DNA of 64,000 bases from Paraburkholderia sp. PGU19 (GTDB lineage: Bacteria > Pseudomonadota > Gammaproteobacteria > Burkholderiales > Burkholderiaceae): the NCBI RefSeq assembly GCF_013426915.1, contig NZ_AP023181.1:1612001-1676000 (forward strand). Reading direction: 5' to 3'. Positions 1-9,368 of the stretch are shown here, piece by piece. The position numbers were made by a program, and so were the translations under genes. The stretch's first letter is position 1. Every line of letters begins with the position of its first letter. The notes under the pieces were generated by a model that was not told where the DNA came from, did no database searches, and was given only the letters and a program-made list of their open reading frames with translations.

Positions 1-648
1 GCGTTCTGGCTCGCCGCGTTCGCGTCCGTTGCGCTCGCGCAGCAAGGCGGCACGCCGGGCGTCTCGGCGCCCGTCGTCTACGTGTCGGACTTCGAACTCG
101 ATGCCGCCGACATCACACCCGATCAGAGCCGCCTGAGCCGCGCGCGGCGCCTCGCGGGCAGCCTGTCGCCGCTACATCTGTCGGAGCAGGACCCGCAGAA
201 GAAAGCGCAGGAACTGGTCGCGAAGATGTCGGAAACGCTCGTCGCCGATTTGCAGCACGACGGTATCGATGCGCGCCGTCTGCCCGGCGACGCGCCGCTT
301 CCCGCGCAGGGCTGGCTGGTGCGCGGCGTATTTTTGAGCGTGGACGAAGGCAACCGCGTGCGGCGCGCCGTCGTGGGTTTCGGCGCGGGACAGGGCAAGA
401 TCGAACTGGCCGTCGCCATCGATCCATTGCCCAACCAGTCGCCCGCGCCGCTTTATCAAACGGTCGAAGGGCAGTCGGACCGGCACGTTCCCGGTGCGAT
501 CGTCAAGCTCAATCCTTATGCGGCGGCCGCACGATACGTGATGGCGGGCAACGATCAGCAGGCCGATATCAAACAGGTTGCCGGGCAGGTGGCGGATGCC
601 GTGCAAGCGCGCGTCAAGCCGCGCGACGCACCCGCGCCGCAGCAATGA
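1..648 (+). CDS. DUF4410 domain protein, 5' end outside window
   Basis: The frame is open from base 1. It begins with a hydrophobic stretch ending in an Ala-X-Ala-like site (ASVALAQQG), so the window cuts into an exported protein at its signal peptide. The mature part begins YVSDFELD, the usual opening of DUF4410 proteins, and continues for about 190 residues. A GTG at 82 lies inside this motif and is not the start. DUF4410 proteins are exported bacterial proteins of unknown function. About 20-30 N-terminal residues are missing. Confidence 0.75.
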   Translation, partial: AFWLAAFASVALAQQGGTPGVSAPVVYVSDFELDAADITPDQSRLSRARRLAGSLSPLHLSEQDPQKKAQELVAKMSETLVADLQHDGIDARRLPGDAPLPAQGWLVRGVFLSVDEGNRVRRAVVGFGAGQGKIELAVAIDPLPNQSPAPLYQTVEGQSDRHVPGAIVKLNPYAAAARYVMAGNDQQADIKQVAGQVADAVQARVKPRDAPAPQQ

Positions 649-690
649 AAGCGCGAGCCAGCGGCGAGCGCGAGCCAGCGGCGCCGCGCA

Positions 691-3633
691 TCAACTGTTT
701 GCCGGGCTGACTTCGACGCGCGGCCAGACGAGCGCTTCGAACTGATCGGGCGTAACCGGCTGCGAGTACAAAAAGCCTTGCGCAAAATCGCAGCCGACGG
801 CGATCAGGAAATCGCGCTGCTCGATGGTTTCCACGCCTTCAGCAATGACCTTCAGCCCGAGCTTGTGCGCCAGCACGACCATCGCCTCGCAGAGCGCCTG
901 ATTGTCCGCATCGAAGCCGAGGTTCTGCACGAAGGACCGGTCGATCTTCAGAAAGTCGATCTCGAAGCGCTTCAGATACGCCAGCGACGAATAACCCGTG
1001 CCGAAGTCGTCGATCGAAATGCGGATGCCCGCATTGCGGAACGTCATCAGCCTTTCGTCGATCTTCAGGTCGGCGTGCATCAGCAGCCCTTCGGTGATCT
1101 CGACGGCAACGCTCTGTCCCGGCATGCCCTCGCGATGCAGATACTCGGACCATTGCGTGCACACCAGATTGTCCTGGCGAATCTGCACCGGCGACACGTT
1201 AACGCTGATCTGAAACGACGAATGGAAGCGGTTGCGCCAGTGCTTCGCCTGCTGCACGGCCTGTCTGAACACCCAATCGCCGATCGGCACGATGAGGCCC
1301 GTGTCTTCGGCCAATGGAATGAAGTCCAGCGGGCTGATGATGCCGCGCTCAGGGTGCAGCCAACGGATCAGCGCCTCGGCCTTGTAGATGTCGCCCGTCG
1401 TCAGATCGACGATTGGTTGGTAGTAGAGCCGGAACTGATCGCCCGGCAGCGCGGCGCGCAGATCGCTCGTCAGACGCAGGCGTTTCTCCGCCGCGATCTG
1501 CAAATCCTGCGTGAAATAGCTGAGGCAGTTGCGACCCGCGTTCTTGGCCGCGTACATCGCCTGATCGGCGTTCTTGAAGAGCACGTCGAGTTCGCTCGCG
1601 TCGTCCGGGTACAGCGTGACGCCGATGCTCGCCGAAATGAACGCCTCGTCCGGGCCGAGCGTGAACGGCTCAGACAGCTTGTCGATGATCGTCCGCGCGA
1701 TCCGCTCGATGCTGCCAACGTGATCGAGATTCGGCAGGATCACGGTGAACTCGTCGCCGCCAAGACGGGCGACGATGTCCGCTTCGCGCACGCACGACGT
1801 GATACGCCGCGCGGCTTCGATCAACAGCGTGTCGCCCGTATCGTGTCCGAGAGAGTCGTTGACTTCCTTGAAGCGGTCCAGATCGATCAGCATCAACGCC
1901 ATCCGATGCCCGGAGCGCTGCGCGATCTTCGCTTCCTGCTCGAGACGGTTCTGGAACATCTGGCGGTTCGGCAGTTGCGTCAGCGTGTCGAAGTTGGCCT
2001 GCTTCCAGATCGCGGCTTCGAACGCCATCCGGTCCGACAGGTCGCGGCCCACGGCGAGCACCGAACTGACCTGGCCCGACGGATCGATTTCAGGCGTGAG
2101 GCGAATATGCGAGCACTGCTCCTGTCCGTCCTTGCTGAGCCAGCGCAGCTCGAATTGCCCGCTTTTTCCCGTCGTTATCGCTTCGCTGATCTTGCGCTCG
2201 TAGATCAGCGCGTTCGATCCGCCAGGTATTTCCGAAGGCCGCTTGCCGAGCGCTTCACCAAGGGTGCGTCCCGCCGACGCGCAAAACGCCGGGTTCGCAT
2301 ACGTGCGGCGCAGATCGCGGTCGTAGCGCGTGATCGTGTCGGGCGAATTCTCGATCAGCGTGCGCGACTCCAGTTCCCGGCTGACCAGTTCGGCAGTCCG
2401 CTCGACGACGGTCTGCTCCAGCGACGCATTGATCTCGTTGATCTTCTGGATCTTCTGCCTGATCGCTCCGCGCATTCGTTCGAAGCGATGCGCGAGGCGG
2501 CCCAGTTCGTCCTGTCCGTCGGCATCGACGTGAGCTTCGGCAAGCGCCTGCTCTTCGGCGCCCGCATCACTGCCCGTGTCGTGCATTTTCCGCACGAGAT
2601 CTTTCAGCGGCGACGAAATGCTGTGCGAGATGAAGTAGGCGAAGAAGATCGACAGCAGAAAGCCCGAAATGCCGACCAGCACGATCTGGTTGCGTACGGA
2701 TTGCGCCTCGGCCGTCAGCTTCTTTTCCGGAATCGTGCTGACGACGAACCATGTCGTGCCGGGAATGCGCGTGTAGGCCGCGAAATAGCCCGCGTGATTC
2801 TTGCCTTCGAAGCTGACGAAGCCGTTCGGCTGGCCGAGCATCTCGGTGTTGTGCGCGATCCCGTCGATCAGGCCGGGTTCGGCCGTGGCGTCGGTGCTGG
2901 CGGGCATGTCGTCGGCGCGCACGATCAGCTTGTTGTTGCTGCTGTCGAGTACGTAGATTTCCGTTCCCGTGCCCAAGGCGACGTCATTGAAGATCGTCGA
3001 GAAATGCTCGGGGCTAATCACCAGCACCAGATTGCCGAGACGCCGGTTGTTGCTCTTGCCGATAACCGCGCGCACCATCCCGAGGTTCAGCTGTCCGACG
3101 CCGTTGTCGTAACTGCCCCAGTAGGGGCGTCCGTTGCGATCGGGCGCCTGCTTGACGAAGCGCATCACGCCGCGCGTCAGTTGCGCGAACGCTTGCGTGT
3201 CCATCACCCGGTCGTGCGCATCGAGCAGATACTTCTCGTTGATGAAATCGACGGAGCCGTAGTGATCGAGCAGCAGACGCGTCATGTCGAGGCGCGCCTC
3301 GTTCTGCTCCTTCGCGCTGCCGCTCGCGACCTTCATCAGCGCGGACTGAACCTGATCGGAGAGCACCAGCAGGCTGCTTTCCGTTTCGATCTGCTCCATG
3401 CGCAGCACGACGTTCCGCGAGACCTGCTTGACGACCTCTTTCGAGAATATCTCCGCCTTCTCCTTGATGGCCGCCGTCGACTCCGCATACGATATGTAGC
3501 CCGAAATGAGCACGGGCAACAGCGACAGCAAGATAAACGCAGTGATCAGCCGGTAACGTATTTCTACACGGCGCAGCAGATCCTGCGACAGGTATTCAAG
3601 AACGCGTTGCAGTGAACCGATGATCGAGCTCAT
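691..3633 (-). CDS. Membrane Cache-HAMP-PAS-GGDEF-EAL c-di-GMP enzyme
   Basis: This 980-residue protein has a membrane segment at about 29-49, a periplasmic Cache-like sensor to about 315, a second membrane segment at about 318-340, a HAMP-like linker, a PAS domain at about 425-535, then GGDEF and EAL domains. GGDEF is intact at 625-629, preceded by an RxxD inhibitory site (READ, 616-619). EAL is intact at 753-755 and the later DFGTGYSSL motif is present, so both diguanylate cyclase and phosphodiesterase activity are possible. The start ATG overlaps the stop of the upstream binding protein by 4 bases, implying translational coupling. Inference: the binding protein presents a ligand to the periplasmic sensor. 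Which activity dominates cannot be read from the sequence. Confidence 0.92.
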   Translation of the reverse strand: MSSIIGSLQRVLEYLSQDLLRRVEIRYRLITAFILLSLLPVLISGYISYAESTAAIKEKAEIFSKEVVKQVSRNVVLRMEQIETESSLLVLSDQVQSALMKVASGSAKEQNEARLDMTRLLLDHYGSVDFINEKYLLDAHDRVMDTQAFAQLTRGVMRFVKQAPDRNGRPYWGSYDNGVGQLNLGMVRAVIGKSNNRRLGNLVLVISPEHFSTIFNDVALGTGTEIYVLDSSNNKLIVRADDMPASTDATAEPGLIDGIAHNTEMLGQPNGFVSFEGKNHAGYFAAYTRIPGTTWFVVSTIPEKKLTAEAQSVRNQIVLVGISGFLLSIFFAYFISHSISSPLKDLVRKMHDTGSDAGAEEQALAEAHVDADGQDELGRLAHRFERMRGAIRQKIQKINEINASLEQTVVERTAELVSRELESRTLIENSPDTITRYDRDLRRTYANPAFCASAGRTLGEALGKRPSEIPGGSNALIYERKISEAITTGKSGQFELRWLSKDGQEQCSHIRLTPEIDPSGQVSSVLAVGRDLSDRMAFEAAIWKQANFDTLTQLPNRQMFQNRLEQEAKIAQRSGHRMALMLIDLDRFKEVNDSLGHDTGDTLLIEAARRITSCVREADIVARLGGDEFTVILPNLDHVGSIERIARTIIDKLSEPFTLGPDEAFISASIGVTLYPDDASELDVLFKNADQAMYAAKNAGRNCLSYFTQDLQIAAEKRLRLTSDLRAALPGDQFRLYYQPIVDLTTGDIYKAEALIRWLHPERGIISPLDFIPLAEDTGLIVPIGDWVFRQAVQQAKHWRNRFHSSFQISVNVSPVQIRQDNLVCTQWSEYLHREGMPGQSVAVEITEGLLMHADLKIDERLMTFRNAGIRISIDDFGTGYSSLAYLKRFEIDFLKIDRSFVQNLGFDADNQALCEAMVVLAHKLGLKVIAEGVETIEQRDFLIAVGCDFAQGFLYSQPVTPDQFEALVWPRVEVSPANS

Positions 3634-4925
3634 TTGTAATGCATCTTCGCTTCATTCTTGACGGACGCATCCAGCAGCTGGGCCGCCTGTTTGGGCGTGA
3701 TCCTGTTCAACAGGACATCCTGCATCAACCGGTGCAAACGCTCGATGGAGTTGGACGGGAGCACCGAATAATACGGGCTTGCGGTGACGGGATAGCGACT
3801 GACTTCATTGGTATATTCGACGAGCTTCGGGTCGCCCAGCACCGCGCCCGTGCTCTGCCTGAACGGCGAAATGTTCTGGCGCTTCGCCTGGAGAATGCCA
3901 AAACCCTTTGCGGCGATGAACTCGAGAAAGCGCATGGCGGCAACCTTGTTCGGCGTTTCGCACACGGCAAAGCCCGTCTCGCTGCCGACAATGGGCACGA
4001 CCCGCTTGCCCGGCGCGTTCCATGGCGGAATGAAAACGCCTGTTTCAAAGGGATTGCCGTGCAGCAGCAGACCGGCTGCCCAGCTGCCGTGAATCGCCAT
4101 CGCGACCTTGCCTTCCTTGAACAGGCGGATGCCGCTGTCGTAGTCCGTCGCCATGAATCCGTCCTGCACGTAGCCGCGTTCCGGCATCAGCGCCATTTTG
4201 GCAAAGATATCGGCGACGGCGGGTGTATTCAGATTCAGCGTGCCGTCGTCGATTTTCTTCTTCCACGCAGGGTCACGCGCCACCACGTTGTTCGCGAAGC
4301 CGGCGCCGAACGGCCCATTGCCCAGCATATTGGGAAACCCGCCGTTCCACATGATCGGCGTGAAGCCCGCGCGCTTGAGTTGCTCGCACACCGCGAGGAA
4401 CTCGCGAAAGTTGGTCGGCAGTGTTTTGATGCCCGCCTTCGCGAACATATCCTCGTTGTAGTACATCAGCACCGTCGCGACGCCGCCGGAAATGCCGAAT
4501 GCTTTCGACTGGCGGCTCGTCCAGTCGCCCTTCAACGGATCGATCATGTTGTTCCACGCTGCCGTCTGACTGACGTCGGCGAGGATGTGCTGGTCTGCCA
4601 GTTCAGCCGAGTACGCATTCGGGTTCACACTGACGAGATCCGGCAGATTGCCCGACGCGATTCGCGGCTTGATGTTCGCCTCGACGGAATTGCCGACCAT
4701 GAACTGCACGTTCACGCCGATGTCCGGATTTTCCTTGCTGAATTCGGCGGCGATCTGAAGCATCTCTTCTGGCCAGTCAGGCGCCCAGATCAGCGCGGTA
4801 ATGATCGTCTTCGCCGGCGCGGCGGCGCCCGGCGAAGCAGAATCCTTCTGGTGACAACCGTACAACGACAAAAAAATCAGAGTCACCAGGCCAGATAGCA
4901 GGGAGGCAAGCGCAAGTCGTCGCAC
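3630..4925 (-). CDS. Family 1 (sugar-type) extracellular solute-binding lipoprotein
   Basis: This 431-residue protein starts at GTG 4925 and has a lipoprotein signal with lipobox LYGC (Cys24). It has the layout of family 1 extracellular binding proteins (maltose/sugar type), for example the WNGGFPNMLGNGPFG stretch and repeated Trp/Tyr residues lining a cleft. No permease or ATPase gene lies next to it. Instead it overlaps by 4 bases the gene for a membrane GGDEF/EAL enzyme. Family knowledge says such proteins bind sugars or other small solutes in the periplasm; the context suggests a sensory rather than a transport role. The ribosome-binding site before GTG is weak. Confidence 0.85.
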   Translation of the reverse strand: MRRLALASLLSGLVTLIFLSLYGCHQKDSASPGAAAPAKTIITALIWAPDWPEEMLQIAAEFSKENPDIGVNVQFMVGNSVEANIKPRIASGNLPDLVSVNPNAYSAELADQHILADVSQTAAWNNMIDPLKGDWTSRQSKAFGISGGVATVLMYYNEDMFAKAGIKTLPTNFREFLAVCEQLKRAGFTPIMWNGGFPNMLGNGPFGAGFANNVVARDPAWKKKIDDGTLNLNTPAVADIFAKMALMPERGYVQDGFMATDYDSGIRLFKEGKVAMAIHGSWAAGLLLHGNPFETGVFIPPWNAPGKRVVPIVGSETGFAVCETPNKVAAMRFLEFIAAKGFGILQAKRQNISPFRQSTGAVLGDPKLVEYTNEVSRYPVTASPYYSVLPSNSIERLHRLMQDVLLNRITPKQAAQLLDASVKNEAKMHYK

Positions 4926-5352
4926 GTGAGAATCGCTTTCAGTTTCGGAGTGGATCGGGCGGCACTTAGCAGCAGGCGGTCGCGCGCCGGGCGCAACGCC
5001 GTCGCAATCTGCTTCGCGAGAATACCGGTCGCGTTGCCATGAGCGCGTGCGCGTCCGCTTCGCAGCAGACGGAAGCGCGAGCGCAAGCGGCGCCTCGGAT
5101 CGAAGAGCACGGCTGTTTGAGCGACGGAAGGGGCGAAGCGGCGACCGGCAAACGATTGCCGTGAAACAAGGGCCTGATTACATGACGTGACGTTGCGGTC
5201 GAAACCTGTATAGAAACGCTTGCGGCGAGTGCGACACGCATATCGGGCCCTGACGGCGGCTAGGAAATCGGGCGAGGCAATACCTCAATTGCATATCGGC
5301 AAGTCGGATCATTACTTGAGGCGGCCACGCGTCGGCGAGTGCTGCCCGTGGG
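4926..5352 (-). other. Intergenic region upstream of the binding-protein/c-di-GMP operon
   Basis: This 427-base gap lies between the antiporter stop and the binding-protein start and must hold the operon promoter. A TATACA-like -10 element on the minus strand is visible at 5207-5212, about 280 bases upstream, with only a poor -35 partner. No convincing gene or terminator was found. Confidence 0.4.
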
Positions 5353-6936
5353 CTAGCCTCGGGCGTGGCGGGACGCGATTTCCTGCAGGTCGAGATCGCG
5401 TTCTATCTCGTGCAGCAGGTCGTCGTGAATCAGGCCACCCCGATGGAGGCGTAACAGTTCCACGCGGCCAGCGGCGATCGCGGCGAGGATGACGTCGTAG
5501 TGCGCTTTGCGCGCCTCCAGCGGAAAGCTCGGCGCGTGCTGGAACTCTTCCGTGAGACGCGCGCGATAGCTGTACTGTTCGAGCAGCCGCGGATGCAGCA
5601 CGGTGCCGTCCGGCCCATAGACGAGCGGCTTGATCGCTTCGAGTTGTGCCGCCTCCAGCCGCGCCCATGCCTGCATCTCGTTCAGATAGGCCGATGCGTG
5701 TGCATCGCTTGCTGGTTTGACGAGCCGGATCACCATGCCGATCGTCGTGCCTTGCAGCAGCACCGTAAACAGAATGACGACGAACGCAGAGAACAGAATC
5801 AAATCGCGGCCCGGCATTGTTTCAGGCAGCGAAAGAGCGATCGCCAGCGTTACGACGCCACGCATGCCCGCCCAACTCACGACGGCAGCGGAACGCCAGT
5901 CGGCGGGCGGCGCGGCGCGGCGCGAAATGCGGTGCAGTACCGCGTTGATCGATTCAAGCGCGAAGGTCCACACGCAGCGCGAAACGACGACCGTGGCCAC
6001 GGTCGCCATCGCGGCGGGGCCGAGCAGCGCGAGCGCATTGTCGATGCCGCCAAGCCGCTGCATCACGCCACGCAGCGACAGCCCGATCAGCACGAACACG
6101 AGCGCCTCGAACACGAACACGACGACTTGCCAGAACGCGGTGCCACGCGTTCGCGCGGTGGCGGAGAAGACTTCGTGCTGATGCCAGCCGAGCAGCATGC
6201 CGCACGTCACAGTCGAGATGACGCTCGATACGCCGAGCATTTCGCCCGCGATGTAGCTGATCCACGCGGAGATCACTGAAGTCGTGACGATCAGATAGTC
6301 GTCGTCGAGCAGGCGCAGCAGACACACGACGCCATAGCCGACCACGCATCCGACCACCACGCCGCCCACCGCGAGCCCCGCGAAGCTCAGCACGGCATGC
6401 GACGCGCTGAACGCGCCCGTGAGCGCGGCGGCGACGGCGAAGCGGAACAGCACGAGGCCGGCCGCGTCGTTGAGCAGGCTTTCGCCTTCGAGCAGCACCA
6501 TCAGGCGGCGCGGCAGCGCGAGCCGTTCGAGCACCGCTTTCGCCGCGACGGCGTCAGGCGGCGAGACGACCGCGCCGAGCGCGAAGCAGGCCGCCCACGG
6601 CAGCGACGGCACAACGAAATGCACGACCACGCCGACTATCCACGTCGTGAACGCAACCGCGCCGATCGCGAACAGCAGAATGGGCTTCAGATGCCGCTTG
6701 AAGTCGGTCCAGACGAAGAAGTACGCACCATCCATCAGCAATGGCGGCAGGAAGACGATCAACACGAGGTCGGGGTCGAGCACGACGGGCGGAAGGCCGG
6801 GCGCGAACGCCATGGCTGCGCCGCCGACCAGCAACGCGGCCGCAGGGGGCAGCCGCAAGCGCTTCGCGATCAGTTCGAGCGCGATGATCGCAATCAGCGA
6901 AAGCAGCACCAGTTTGAATGCCGACACAGCCGACAT
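5353..6936 (-). CDS. CPA1-family Na+/H+ antiporter
   Basis: This 527-residue integral membrane protein has about 12 hydrophobic segments in its first 400 residues and a soluble C-terminal tail of about 110 residues. The family motifs ALGAVVSPPDAVAAKAV and GESLLNDAAGLVLFRFA are present; the Asn-Asp pair is the ion-binding pair of electroneutral CPA1 exchangers. The role is exchange of external protons for internal Na+ (or K+) across the inner membrane, for pH and salt homeostasis. The gene stands alone between an AraC regulator (33 bases upstream, same strand) and the binding-protein operon. Confidence 0.93.
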   Translation of the reverse strand: MSAVSAFKLVLLSLIAIIALELIAKRLRLPPAAALLVGGAAMAFAPGLPPVVLDPDLVLIVFLPPLLMDGAYFFVWTDFKRHLKPILLFAIGAVAFTTWIVGVVVHFVVPSLPWAACFALGAVVSPPDAVAAKAVLERLALPRRLMVLLEGESLLNDAAGLVLFRFAVAAALTGAFSASHAVLSFAGLAVGGVVVGCVVGYGVVCLLRLLDDDYLIVTTSVISAWISYIAGEMLGVSSVISTVTCGMLLGWHQHEVFSATARTRGTAFWQVVVFVFEALVFVLIGLSLRGVMQRLGGIDNALALLGPAAMATVATVVVSRCVWTFALESINAVLHRISRRAAPPADWRSAAVVSWAGMRGVVTLAIALSLPETMPGRDLILFSAFVVILFTVLLQGTTIGMVIRLVKPASDAHASAYLNEMQAWARLEAAQLEAIKPLVYGPDGTVLHPRLLEQYSYRARLTEEFQHAPSFPLEARKAHYDVILAAIAAGRVELLRLHRGGLIHDDLLHEIERDLDLQEIASRHARG

Positions 6937-6968
6937 GACTTCTCCTGTTGAGCGTTCGTGGCGGGACG

Positions 6969-8030
6969 TTAAAGCGTGAACATCCGGAAATCGAGCGGCG
7001 ACATATCGAATGCGCGGCGGAACGCGCGATTGAAATCGGAAGCGCTGTTGAAGCCGAGTCCATACGCGATTTCGACCACCGCTTTGTTCGGATAGCGGCG
7101 CAGTTCGTCCGCGGCCTGGCTCAGCCGGCGGTTACGAATATACGTTGCAAGGCCGCCTTCGCTCTCGAACAGCCGGTAGAGCGTCGGGCGCGACAGCTGC
7201 GACGCGAGCAGCACACTTTCGGGCGAAAGATCGGGTTCATGCAGATTGGCTTCGATGTAGCGCCGTAGGGTGCCGAACACGGCGGCGCGGGCGGCCGCGC
7301 GTGCACCGCCCGCGCGGCGCGTCCGTTTGCCGAACGCGGCCGCAATCAACATGGCGCAGGTTTTCAGCGCGTCGTGGAAACCGGCGGGATTCGTCGACTG
7401 ACCGGTTTGGGACAGTGCGGCGAGATAGCCCGGAATCAGGCGCGCGAGCGGCGAGTCGTACTCGATGACCTGACCGTGAACCGACTCAGGCTCGGGTAGC
7501 ACGGGCGCGAGCCATTCGCGCGGCAGGAAGATCGCCAGTAAACGGCAGTCGGTGCGTTCCATGCGCATCGGCTGCCCCATGTCCAGCGCGAGAATGCCGG
7601 GCTTGATCTGCGTGGAAACGCGCTTGGGATACATGCCCGTCGTCGTCTCGATCTGGCCATCGACGAGCACATGGAACACGAACTGGCGCGCGCTATCAGT
7701 CGAGATTCGCGCGGCGGTGCGAGATTGCAGGACCGCGTCGGTGCGGCAGTCCATGAAGGCGAGATCCGCGATGCGATAACTGTCGATGGTCCCTCGAAAG
7801 CCGCTTTCCCGCTGACTCTTCGCGACAGGCACATCCAGAATATGACCGATGCGATTTCTCCAGGCGAGCAGTTGCTGCTGCGGCGACTCGCTGGCGGTGC
7901 TGAAGTAGTCGTGTGCGTAGGGGAGCCGCGTCGGGCCGTCGGTCGGATGCTCGATCTTCAAGGCTGTGAATGAACCCGGATGAGGTGATTCCGATTGCAA
8001 GGAAGACTGCCTGGACCGCGCTTGGATCAT
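6969..8030 (-). CDS. AraC-family transcriptional regulator
   Basis: The protein has an N-terminal AraC-binding-like sensor region and a C-terminal pair of helix-turn-helix motifs ending in the signature VVEIAYGLGFNSASDFNRAFRRAFDMSPLDFR. I chose ATG 8030 (MIQARSRQ) over the upstream start at 8135, because the longer form would cover the divergent promoter and its palindromes. This gives 353 residues, usual for this subfamily. It is divergent from the SnoaL-TetR pair and lies 33 bases upstream of the antiporter on the same strand. Targets and ligand are unknown. Confidence 0.87.
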   Translation of the reverse strand: MIQARSRQSSLQSESPHPGSFTALKIEHPTDGPTRLPYAHDYFSTASESPQQQLLAWRNRIGHILDVPVAKSQRESGFRGTIDSYRIADLAFMDCRTDAVLQSRTAARISTDSARQFVFHVLVDGQIETTTGMYPKRVSTQIKPGILALDMGQPMRMERTDCRLLAIFLPREWLAPVLPEPESVHGQVIEYDSPLARLIPGYLAALSQTGQSTNPAGFHDALKTCAMLIAAAFGKRTRRAGGARAAARAAVFGTLRRYIEANLHEPDLSPESVLLASQLSRPTLYRLFESEGGLATYIRNRRLSQAADELRRYPNKAVVEIAYGLGFNSASDFNRAFRRAFDMSPLDFRMFTL

Positions 8031-8071
8031 AGCGTCGATGTCGGACAAAATTCTACCTGACCTTAAAGCTA

Positions 8072-8103
8072 CATTACGATCTTGTAATGAGACACAAGTC
8101 TCA
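8072..8103. promoter_or_regulatory. Two overlapping palindromes in the AraC / SnoaL-TetR divergent promoter
   Basis: CATTAC-N6-GTAATG (8072-8089) overlaps TGAGAC-N4-GTCTCA (8088-8103). Both arms match perfectly. They sit between the AraC start (8030) and the SnoaL start (8152), a typical place for an operator of the TetR protein encoded in the rightward operon. Confidence 0.5.
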
Positions 8104-8151
8104 CTAGAATGAACTGGCAAACGGTGCGAATGCAATCGCTAGGAGCCAATC

Positions 8152-8574
8152 ATGACGCTGACGCCTGTGCAGATGGACGGGAAGATCGAAGAGCACTTCG
8201 GTTTCGAGAGACGCGACGATATCGAAGGCGTGCTCGCCACGCTCACGCCGGACGTCGAGCATGACGTCGTCGGCTGGCCTGCGGGGCCGGTGCGCGGGCG
8301 CGCAGAAGTGCGGCCGTTCTACGAGGCGCTGTTCGCGGATTTGTCGGAGAGCCGGGTCGAGTGCCTGCGCCGCCTGTATGGCGATGGTTTCGTTGTCGAC
8401 GAATCGCTGTGGCACGGCAAGGCGCCGGGGCGGCCCTTTGGACTCGAAGGGCGAGGGCGTCCGCTGGAATTCCGCATGTTGCATGTGCTTGAGTTCGCGG
8501 AAAGCGGGCAGATTTCGCGCGAGAACGTATGGGTCGACCTCGCGGCGATCATCCGGCAGTTGCCGCAAGCCTGA
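8152..8574 (+). CDS. SnoaL-like / NTF2-fold protein
   Basis: This 140-residue protein has the NTF2-like cone-fold pattern: an N-terminal helix, then FERRDDIEGVLATLTPDVEHDVVG, a GRAEVRPFY turn, and C-terminal strands. Proteins of this fold are small polyketide-cyclase-like or isomerase-like enzymes or ligand binders; the substrate cannot be assigned. AGGAG lies just before the ATG. The stop is one base from the start of a TetR regulator, so the two genes are cotranscribed, and the TetR protein may sense the compound handled by this protein. Confidence 0.8.
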   Translation: MTLTPVQMDGKIEEHFGFERRDDIEGVLATLTPDVEHDVVGWPAGPVRGRAEVRPFYEALFADLSESRVECLRRLYGDGFVVDESLWHGKAPGRPFGLEGRGRPLEFRMLHVLEFAESGQISRENVWVDLAAIIRQLPQA

Positions 8575-8575
8575 T

Positions 8576-9199
8576 ATGGCCGACATTACGACCAACGGGC
8601 GCGAGAACCAGAAGCGGCGCACGCGCAAGGACCTGTTGCAGGCGGCTTCGCGTTTGATGAAGCAGGGCCGCAAGCCGAGTCTCGAAGAGATCGCGGAGGA
8701 AGCGATGGTGTCGCGCGCCACCGCCTATCGCCATTTTCCGAGCATGGATGCGCTGCTGCTGGAAGCGTCGCTCGATGTCGCGACGCCGGATGCGTCGGCG
8801 CTGTTCGGCCCGCGCGCGTCGGATGATCCCGTGGCGCGGCTCACGCGCGTCGATACGGCGCTTCACGACATGATCCTCGCCAACGAAGCGCCGCTGCGGA
8901 TGATGCTCGCGCGTTCGCTGGAGCGCGTGGCGAAGGGTGATACCGACAGCGAGGTTCCACTGCGGCAGAATCGGCGGACTGCATTGATCGAGGCGGCGCT
9001 GGAACCCGTGCAGGATCAGTTCAAGCCCGCCGCGTTCGATACATTGACGCAAGCGCTCGCGCTCGTGATCGGCACCGAGGCGATGGTGGTGTTCAAGGAC
9101 GTGCTGCAACTCGACGACGCGCGGGCCCGGAAAGTGAAGCGTTGGGCGATCCGCGCGCTGGTCGATGCGGCGAGGCGACATCGCGCAGAGGGGGAGTGA
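8576..9199 (+). CDS. TetR/AcrR-family transcriptional regulator
   Basis: This 207-residue regulator has an N-terminal helix-turn-helix (PSLEEIAEEAMVSRATAYRHF) at about residues 34-55 and a helical ligand-binding C-terminal domain. The start ATG 8576 follows the SnoaL stop by one base; the same frame stays open further upstream but that part overlaps the SnoaL gene and is not coding. It probably autoregulates the two-gene operon through the palindromes at 8072-8103. Confidence 0.87.
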   Translation: MADITTNGRENQKRRTRKDLLQAASRLMKQGRKPSLEEIAEEAMVSRATAYRHFPSMDALLLEASLDVATPDASALFGPRASDDPVARLTRVDTALHDMILANEAPLRMMLARSLERVAKGDTDSEVPLRQNRRTALIEAALEPVQDQFKPAAFDTLTQALALVIGTEAMVVFKDVLQLDDARARKVKRWAIRALVDAARRHRAEGE

Positions 9200-9327
9200 T
9201 GACTCCCCGCTCTGCCCGCTATTGACGCAGCGGCCTCAACCCGCCCGCACTTCTTCGGCAAACAGAAGTTGACATGGATGCCCAGCAACCTGGGCGGCGC
9301 CTGCCTGCCCATTACGTTCGCGACGAC

Positions 9328-9342
9328 ACTGCCGAGGGCAGT
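9328..9342. terminator. Hairpin between convergent TetR and ohr genes
   Basis: ACTGCC-GAG-GGCAGT forms a perfect 6-base stem between the convergent ends of the TetR gene and ohr. No T-tract follows, so it is only a possible factor-assisted terminator. Nothing else was recognised in 9200-9368. Confidence 0.3.
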
Positions 9343-9368
9343 GGTCGCACTGCCCTTCTTCATGCGGC

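Noticed and set aside
778..3615. A 945-codon open frame on the plus strand opposite the GGDEF/EAL gene
   Set aside because: It is the antisense shadow of a clear multi-domain gene; the translation is Arg/His/Asp-rich with no domain.
8261..8575. N-terminal extension of the TetR frame
   Set aside because: It overlaps the SnoaL gene in another frame and lacks family sequence; the real start is ATG 8576.
9236..9368. A short plus-strand frame between TetR and ohr that looks slightly hydrophobic
   Set aside because: No start with ribosome-binding site, no conservation argument, and it lies in a convergent spacer with a hairpin.
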